Origin: Bifiguratus adelaidae
Lineage: Eukaryota > Mucoromycota > Endogonomycetes > Endogonales
NCBI GenBank assembly: GCA_002261195.1
Contig: MVBO01000108.1
Span: 1-49,880 of the forward strand
Length of the DNA: 49,880 nucleotides
Reading direction: 5' to 3'
Position numbers and translations under genes: made by a program. Each line of letters begins with the position of its first letter. The stretch's first letter is position 1. This document shows, one piece after another, positions 44,081 through 49,880 of this stretch. The notes under the pieces were generated by a model. The model ran no database searches and was not told the origin of the DNA. It was given only the letters and a program-made list of their open reading frames with translations.

Positions 44081-44465
44081 CTAAAAGAGAGCAACGACAC
44101 TGACTATGCCGGCAAAAACGGCAGCAGCTACCATAGAGTGACCAAGGTTAGGGGCACCAGAGGTAGAGGCAGAACTGGAAGCAGACATGGAGCTGGAGTG
44201 TCCATAGAAGGGGCAGGCACGTCCATGGACGGAGCAGGAGCGTCCATGGTAGGAACCGGTGTCGCAACAACATCAGTGTTCCACACAGTCACTACCTTGG
44301 TGACTTCCACAACGACCGTAGTCGTAACGGGGTCCTGGGCTATTTTGATGATGAAGGATGAATGAGCGCCAAAGTACTAGACGATTCATGATTGCTCTAC
44401 TTACCCTTGACGACTCCAGCAGCGGCAATAAGGCATGCAACTGGGATAAGAACGTTGGTCTTCAT
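44081..44465 (-). CDS. Small GPI-type cell-wall/secreted protein, frame break in repeat
   Basis: Exon 1 (44465-44405) encodes the signal peptide MKTNVLIPVACLIAAAGVVK. A 65-nt intron (44404-44340) follows. Exon 2 begins AQDPVTTTVVVEVTKVVTVW, typical of short fungal wall proteins, then 7-residue repeats (MDAPAPS, MDVPAPS, MDTPAP). In the continuing frame it reads CLLPVLPLPLVPLTLVTLW and stops at 44128. In the -1 frame, from the end of the repeats, the DNA encodes SSMSASSSASTSGAPNLG and then MVAAAVFAGIVSVVALF with a stop at 44081, a classic GPI attachment signal. The two halves belong together only after a one-base change at about 44190. The gene is therefore frameshifted here, is polymorphic, or uses splicing I could not identify. 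Function unknown. Confidence 0.65.
44190..44255 (-). repeat. 21-bp tandem repeat, about three copies
   Basis: Copies are spaced exactly 21 bp (anchor GTCCAT at 44200, 44221 and 44242 on plus) and encode the MDxPAPS heptad. The frame break in the gene lies at the end of this array, where slippage is expected. Confidence 0.8.
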
Positions 44466-45079
44466 CGTGTGTTAAAGGCAAGGGTAGAGAAGATGGCAAG
44501 GTAAGAGTCAGACAGAATGAAGAATCAAACCCTGCCATGCCATCGTTTTATACATTACATCCTTGCCTCCAAACTATACCCCTTCTATTCGCTGTCTGAC
44601 ACCATTTTCTAAAGCATCAAAAGATGTTCCAAGAAGACGAATACCATTGGCTCTCCATAATGAGTCAATGACCAGATCTGGCCCGTGCTTCAGGCACCAC
44701 CGCAACAATGCCAATGGGATAGGTTGAACAATTGAAACACCAATGCTCCGGATAGTTGCTCATAATGAAAAGTAATATGGTAGACTATGGATCGACATGG
44801 CCATCATTTTTCGCCACAGAAGTTGCGATCCTGCCATTGGCTGGTGAACCGATAAGGTGATAGCATCGCTGATCCATTATCTTAGTGATCGGCCTATTAT
44901 TCAGGGAACTTCAAGTCTTGGCCAAAACATGGTCTTCGCCACAAGGTCATTATTGAGTCATCCCATGAGGTACATCGGTGATGCAATGGAGCACAATGGC
45001 CAGCAAAAAGCCAAACAACCTCATGTCAGAGTAACCGTGCCAAATTTGGCTGTGACGGTGCTCGCGAGAGGAACGCGAC
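44466..45079. promoter_or_regulatory. Longest intergenic region: divergent promoter with TATA and CCAAT boxes
   Basis: 614 bp between divergent starts. Near the GPI-type gene is TATAAAA on minus (44546-44552), about 81 bp before its ATG. Four CCAAT pentamers lie within 200 bp: ATTGG at 44646-44650 and 44836-44840 (both in CCATTGGCT) and CCAAT at 44711-44715 and 44740-44744. CCAAT is the HAP/NF-Y core. No coding gene is evident. Confidence 0.5.
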
Positions 45080-47289
45080 ATGGAAGCGCTAGGCTTGGCA
45101 CCTGCCGAGGTATTGCCTTTTCCTCAAGAACAGCTTGTAGTCGTCGAGTACCCTGGTGTTGTGAATAGTGTTCGTCAGGCAGAACGGACATTGGGAGGTG
45201 TTGTCAAAGTGCAAGAGGCAAGTGTGAAGAATGTGTCATTCTGACCCAATTCCTCGACACTCACGCCTGGGTAGTCTCTGGCGTCGCCAGAACGCGACAA
45301 GCTTCTTGAACTCCGTTTTAGACCAGACGATCCCTTCTGTCACCCAATACAGGGCCGTGCCGTGCCAACGTCGAATCTCGTCCTAAAGGTCACGGTGAAA
45401 CGTAGGCGGAAGAAGCGGAAGGCACAGGCTGAGCAAGAGGCGGACGAGGATGGTGAAATCGTTGATTATAGCACCAAGTGTGTGGGTATCGTACAGACAA
45501 CCTTTCGTTTCAGAGGTAGGACATGCAGCGGAATCGAGGATGAAGGATTGACGCGTGAGTCCGATAGCACTGGCCGACTTTCAATATGCAGTCTCTCAAG
45601 AGGATGCCATGTGGAAACTGAGGAAAGCTTTTGAGCAAGGCAATGGTGAGCATAGTCTTATGATCTCCGACACTAGGCATTGATCCCAGTCTTTTCTGAT
45701 AGTGGATGCTTTGCTTTCCTATAAACTTGCTGATGATGATGAAGACCAAACGAATCTTCGCCTTATTCCCCCGCCCCGATTTAGTGGGCATCTCCTTCCA
45801 CAAGACTATCGGTAAAGCATTCCCTTTGTCCTGTGAGCACGGACTAAAACAGTTACAACAGATACCGTGCAAATCCAAATGCCATCAAAGTCAGGGTTGT
45901 GGACAAGGACACCGGTCAGGTAGGTCTGAAAACGTTGATCAACGGTACAATTACATCCTCACACCGTGACATCAGTCCTCCCTTAAGCTCGTGTGGCGAC
46001 AACCGGTTCAACGAGACATTGCTAAATACATCACATGGAATACATTGTCTGTGCCAACTGAACCTACCGAGGAGATTGCCAAAGTCAGGTCAAAGATTCC
46101 TCGACAACGTTTGCAAGAGCTGCAGCAGGTAGGATCCGCTGGTCAGGCCAAGCACGTCATACTCACAAACGTTAGCTGTTTGATCGGGAACCTATCTGGA
46201 CAAGATCCTATGTGGTAAACTCGGTTTCTGCGGACACCTCACGTTACCTCAAAAAGCTGTTGCCATGCTTTGGCTATGTGTTTAAAGAAGGTGCATGGCG
46301 AGATTTGTGGATACGCTGGGGGGTAGATCCTCGCTCGGACCGCCAGTATCGATTGTATGTGGATCAGGATGTTGTTTGGAGCAGAATATTTACGACGTTA
46401 ATAGTTATCAACGGCTTGACATAAGGCACAAGGGGGAACCTGTAGTACCACAGCGCAAAGGGCTTACGCGGAAACCGTCAACCGTGGATTCCGGATCGTC
46501 GAATGCCAGGTAGGTTGTCTCATGGAACGGGCGTCAATGTTGGACCTTGCCACTGATGGTGCTCCTACAGCCTTCACAAATTACTCGTCATACAAGGCGA
46601 TCACAAAGCATCGGATTCCATGCTCAACCCCGTGTATCTCATCAAAGATATCGTCGACCCACAGGTACGAGAATATATCAATCGACCCACGGTGCTCCTG
46701 GACGAATGCCAGGTAAGCGGAATGATGGTCACTCAGGGCGCACACACTGAAACACCATGCCTAACCTGTAGAAAAACTCTGGATGGTTCCATCCCGAGGC
46801 CCTCCACCGAGTACGTAAAGTCGTGCGCGGCAAGATGAGCGATCTACAAGCTGGAAGAGAGCCCGATGTGCACCATTATGCCTCCATCCTGGACGCTGAT
46901 TTGCCACAAGAAAAGGAGGAAGCACCACACGAGGGTGAAGAAGACGAGTATGACTTGCCAAGTTCCCCGTCCGAAGGTGAATCATCAAGGCCCTCCGCAA
47001 GCGTATCAGCCTCGGTAGAGCCTCGACCGACCTCCAAGGACGCCAATGATCGGGTAAGGAGAACTGTCTTGTGCTCTTTATTACAATTCGTGACCCGCTG
47101 TTCTAGGTGTCTTCCTTGATGAAACAATTGCAAAAAGCCCAGGTGTCGGTCCAGAAGGATGAAGGTAAAGTCCAATGTCTCACACTCTGCGCCAAATGTC
47201 AACCTAAAGCCACCCATAGATGATATTGCGGACATGACCATGGATGATATAGAAGAATACGATGATGTATTTGGTGACGATGATGAATA
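45080..47289 (+). CDS. TFIIIC subunit TFC1/GTF3C5 (tau95)
   Basis: DNA-contacting subunit of TFIIIC tauA, which recognises the A box of tRNA genes for RNA polymerase III. Start MEALGLAPAEVLPFPQEQLV at 45080, then VVEYPGVVNSVRQAERTLGG, LLELRFRPDDPFCHPIQGRA, TSNLVLKVTVKRRRKKRKAQ, CVGIVQTTFRFRALADFQYA and LRLIPPPRFSGHLLPQDYRY. The DNA-binding domain is LFDREPIWTRSYVVNSVSAD, YLKKLLPCFGYVFKEGAWRD, LWIRWGVDPRSDRQYRFYQR. The last step needs a 50-nt intron with donor GTATGT at about 46357. Later exons give YLIKDIVDPQVREYINRP, KNSGWFHPEALHRVRKVVRG and an acidic tail DDIEEYDDVFGDDDE at 47289. About ten introns. The first one has a donor that is either GC (AG|GCAAGT) or GT six bases later, both in frame. 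Confidence 0.9.
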
Positions 47290-47404
47290 GAGATTGCATA
47301 TATCCAGCCTGTATCCCATGTTACTCTCTTGTTTTCGCTGGGAAAAGTATTCATTGTGAGTCAAATCAAAATCTCCCTTGACCGCGCAGACTTTTTGTTG
47401 CAAC

Positions 47405-49880
47405 ATGTCGTTAGCGGAAGGTAAGCCAATGAAACTCTTGTGAGCCTCTAGAGACGTTGACCGGGTGTACTCATGGTGATTCTTCCTTGATTCTAGTGTC
47501 GGGTCACTTCAAGTAAGTCATTGCGATCGGTGGCTTGGATGGACCTTATCACGCCAACGAGGTCCATGAGCTAGCTTTCTGTGACTCTACAAGAGACCAT
47601 GCAGCTAATCAGTCCTTGTCCCTTTGTTTCGTAGCTTCCCAAAGGAAGAGGAAAAGATCCTTGCTTTCTGGAAGGAGATTGATGCCTTTAATCGTTCTGT
47701 CGAACTGAACAAGGATAAACCCGCGTTTTCGTTCTTTGATGGACCACCATTTGCGACGGGTTTGCCTCACTATGGTCACTTGCTGGCTGGTACAATCAAG
47801 GTGGGCGTGTTCTCGATCCATGTTTGACTGCCTCTCACGCTCGCTTTGCGACCAGGATATTGTTACTCGTTATGCTCACAATACCGGACATCATGTGGAG
47901 AGACGCTTTGGATGGGACACTCATGGATTGCCCGTTGAATACGAGATTGACAAGAAACTTGGTATCAAGGTATGTTCTTGAGGATCCGTCTCGGATAGAC
48001 ATCTGATCCGTCATATTTCGCAGGGCAAAGATGATGTCCTCAAGATAGGCATTCCAAACTACAACGCAGAATGCCGATCTATCGTCATGCGCTATGCTGG
48101 TGAATGGCGTACTACCGTGGAGCGTATGGCTCGGTGGATCGACTTTGATAATGACTACAAGACTTTGAACCCCGATTTTATGGAGACGGTCTGGTGGGTG
48201 TTTAAGCAACTGTTTGACAAGGATCAGGTCTATCAAGGTTTCAAGGTGGGTCGGAAAACGGAGAGGTAGACAGTTGCTGACTGTATTGATAGGTCATGCC
48301 CTTTTCGACTGCCTGCAATACCCCATTGTCGAACTTTGAATCTACGCAAAATTACAAGGATGTCAATGATCCTTCCAGTGAGTCTCTAGGAACTCTCTTT
48401 GCGTAATGCAAGAGCTTGCTGATCTTGTTTTCTGCAGTTGTCATTTCCTTCCCTTTGGTCAGCGACCCTGAAGTGCAACTTCTTGCTTGGACCACTACTC
48501 CATGGACATTGCCCAGTAACTTGGCCCTGACTGTTCATCCTGACTACACTTACATCAAGATTAAGGGTGAGCCTGCAAAACGCCCGCCCATGAAATCCAC
48601 CTAACATCGAAGGCATCTTAGATCATCTCACCGGACACATCTATGTCTTGATGGAAAAGCGTCTTGAAATGATCTACAAAGATGTGAAAAAGGCCAAGTA
48701 TGAAGTTTTGGACCGCTACAAGGGCAAAGACATGAAAGGATGGGAATACAAGCCCATGTTTGACTACTTTGTTTCTAAATTCAAGGGCGTCGGTTGGAAA
48801 ATTCAAGTCGATACCTACGTCACTGACGATTCCGGTACCGGTATCGTACACTGTGCCCCGGCTTTTGGTGAAGACGATTACCGTGTGTGTCTTGAGAATG
48901 GTGTTATCACCCAAGACGGTTACTTGCCCTGCCCTGTGGACGAAAAGGGTTGCTTTATGGAGGAGGTGACCGATTTTGCTGGCCAATATGTCAAGGTATG
49001 GACAATGCTAGTGGCAGATTGATGTGCTGAACCGTATGCTTTTTCATTCAGGATGCCGACAAAGAGATCCAAAAACACATAAAGCATCTCGGTCGCATGA
49101 TTGTCCAATCTCAGTTTACTCACAGTTATCCCTTTTGCTGGAGATCTGACACGCCCTTGATCTACAAGGCTGTTCCATCGTGGTTCGTTCGCGTCCAACC
49201 TATCATTGAGAAAATCTTGAAGAACAATGACAAGTCCAGATGGTGAGTCCTAAAGGGCCATTCACTCAGGAAATGCGTGTTGCTCATCGTTCATGTTAGG
49301 GTGCCCGCCTTTGTGCAGGAAAAGCGTTTCGCCAACTGGATCGCCAATGCTCGCGACTGGGGTATTTCCCGAAACCGTTACTGGGGTACACCCATCCCTC
49401 TCTGGGTCAGCGAGGATTTGGAGGAAATTGTGTGCGTCGGATCCATCGCTGAACTCGAAGAGCTTTCTGGCTGCGGCAAACTGAGTGATATCCATCGTGA
49501 AAGCATTGATCATATCACCATCCCCTCCAAGAAGGGCAAGGGTCAATTGCGCCGTGTCGAGGAGGTCTTTGACTGCTGGTTTGAATCCGGATCCATGCCC
49601 TACGCCCAGCAGCATTATCCTTTTGAAAACAAGGAGAAATTCCAAGGCACATTCCCCGCCGACTTTATCTCGGAAGGTCTTGATCAAACACGAGGCTGGT
49701 TCTACTCCCTCCTTGTGCTGTCTACGCATCTCTTCGATGAGCCACCTGCAAAGAATGTCATTGTCGGCGGTTTGGTGCTGGCGGGGTAAGTTTGACAAAA
49801 CATTGACAATCACGAGCGGCAGTCTTAATTCTTTGCTATCCTTCCAGTGACGGCAAAAAAATGTCTAAACGCTTAAAGAA
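47405..49880 (+). CDS. Cytosolic isoleucyl-tRNA synthetase, 3' end outside window
   Basis: Class I synthetase charging tRNA-Ile. The start ATG at 47405 opens a 16-nt coding exon (47405-47420), then a 16-nt internal microexon (47497-47512), then exon 3 from 47635. Together they read [20 protein letters not shown]. Signature motifs: [20 protein letters not shown] (the HIGH-type site is HYGH), [139 protein letters not shown] and finally [11 protein letters not shown], where the window ends. [15 protein letters not shown] is the editing-domain block. The eukaryotic cytosolic form is favoured over the mitochondrial one by sequence; the anticodon-binding part is off the edge. Confidence 0.96.

Noticed and set aside
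46340-46420. A 23- or 26-nt mini-intron or frameshift in TFC1 after DRQYRL
   Set aside because: A normal 50-nt intron (donor GTATGT, acceptor TTAATAG) gives DRQYRFYQRLDIR, which fits the family better.
182-49850. Many open frames of 60-200 residues antisense or frame-shifted to the genes above, for example on plus across VPS13 and on plus across the P5 ATPase (36967-38001)
   Set aside because: They shadow well-supported genes, have no family motifs, and their composition follows the opposite strand codons.
1-49880. Transposons, rRNA, CRISPR, prophage or a secondary-metabolite cluster
   Set aside because: No transposase, reverse transcriptase, terminal repeats, direct-repeat arrays or PKS/NRPS/terpene enzymes were seen; the adenylate-forming enzyme here is an ordinary acyl-CoA synthetase.

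Overview
This is a gene-dense piece of a eukaryotic nuclear genome, most probably from an early-diverging filamentous fungus (a Mucoromycota-like lineage; inferred from protein flavour and architecture, not proven). Nearly every gene is split by many short GT-AG introns, mostly about 45-65 nt. Intergenic gaps are tens to a few hundred bases, several promoters are shared by divergent genes, and one pair of genes converges with only 13 nt between stop codons. I see no transposon, tRNA, rRNA or CRISPR.

Layout. 1-4214: divergent RPN2 (26S proteasome base, cut by the window start) and MAK11/PAK1IP1-like WD40 protein. 4563-5983: decayed sugar-transporter (MFS) pseudogene. 6229-9216: reticulon-like ER-shaping protein converging on a kelch-repeat single-pass membrane protein. 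9509-15449, all minus strand and very tightly spaced: NUDT12-type NADH pyrophosphatase, then an unrecognised disordered protein, then a long-chain acyl-CoA synthetase. 15713-26575: one giant gene for the lipid-transfer protein VPS13. 26920-28953: alpha-arrestin-like protein. 29345-33450, minus: TMX2-like thioredoxin-fold membrane protein, EB1 microtubule plus-end protein, GPN2 GTPase. 33543-34085: mitochondrial ribosomal protein mL43, divergent from GPN2. 34183-35971: PLP group II decarboxylase. 36250-40984: P5B-type ATPase with an unusual secreted Cys-rich N-terminal part. 41383-43916: autophagy protease ATG4. 44081-44465: small GPI-type wall protein with a reading-frame break. 45080-47289: TFIIIC subunit (TFC1/GTF3C5). 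47405 to the end: cytosolic isoleucyl-tRNA synthetase, cut by the window end.

Most genes are unrelated housekeeping functions (protein turnover, translation, RNA polymerase assembly, transcription). There is a loose concentration of endomembrane and lipid proteins (reticulon, acyl-CoA synthetase, VPS13, arrestin, TMX2, P5B ATPase, ATG4), which may be chance. The most interesting signal is not a gene. An 11-base word, CCATAAAAGGA, recurs exactly in four intergenic promoters (RPN2/MAK11, acyl-CoA synthetase, VPS13/arrestin, EB1) and once in the 5' part of the arrestin gene. A close relative lies in the GPN2/mL43 divergent promoter. It is a CArG-type core and is often next to an ACGT-core site. 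It looks like a lineage-specific core promoter element.
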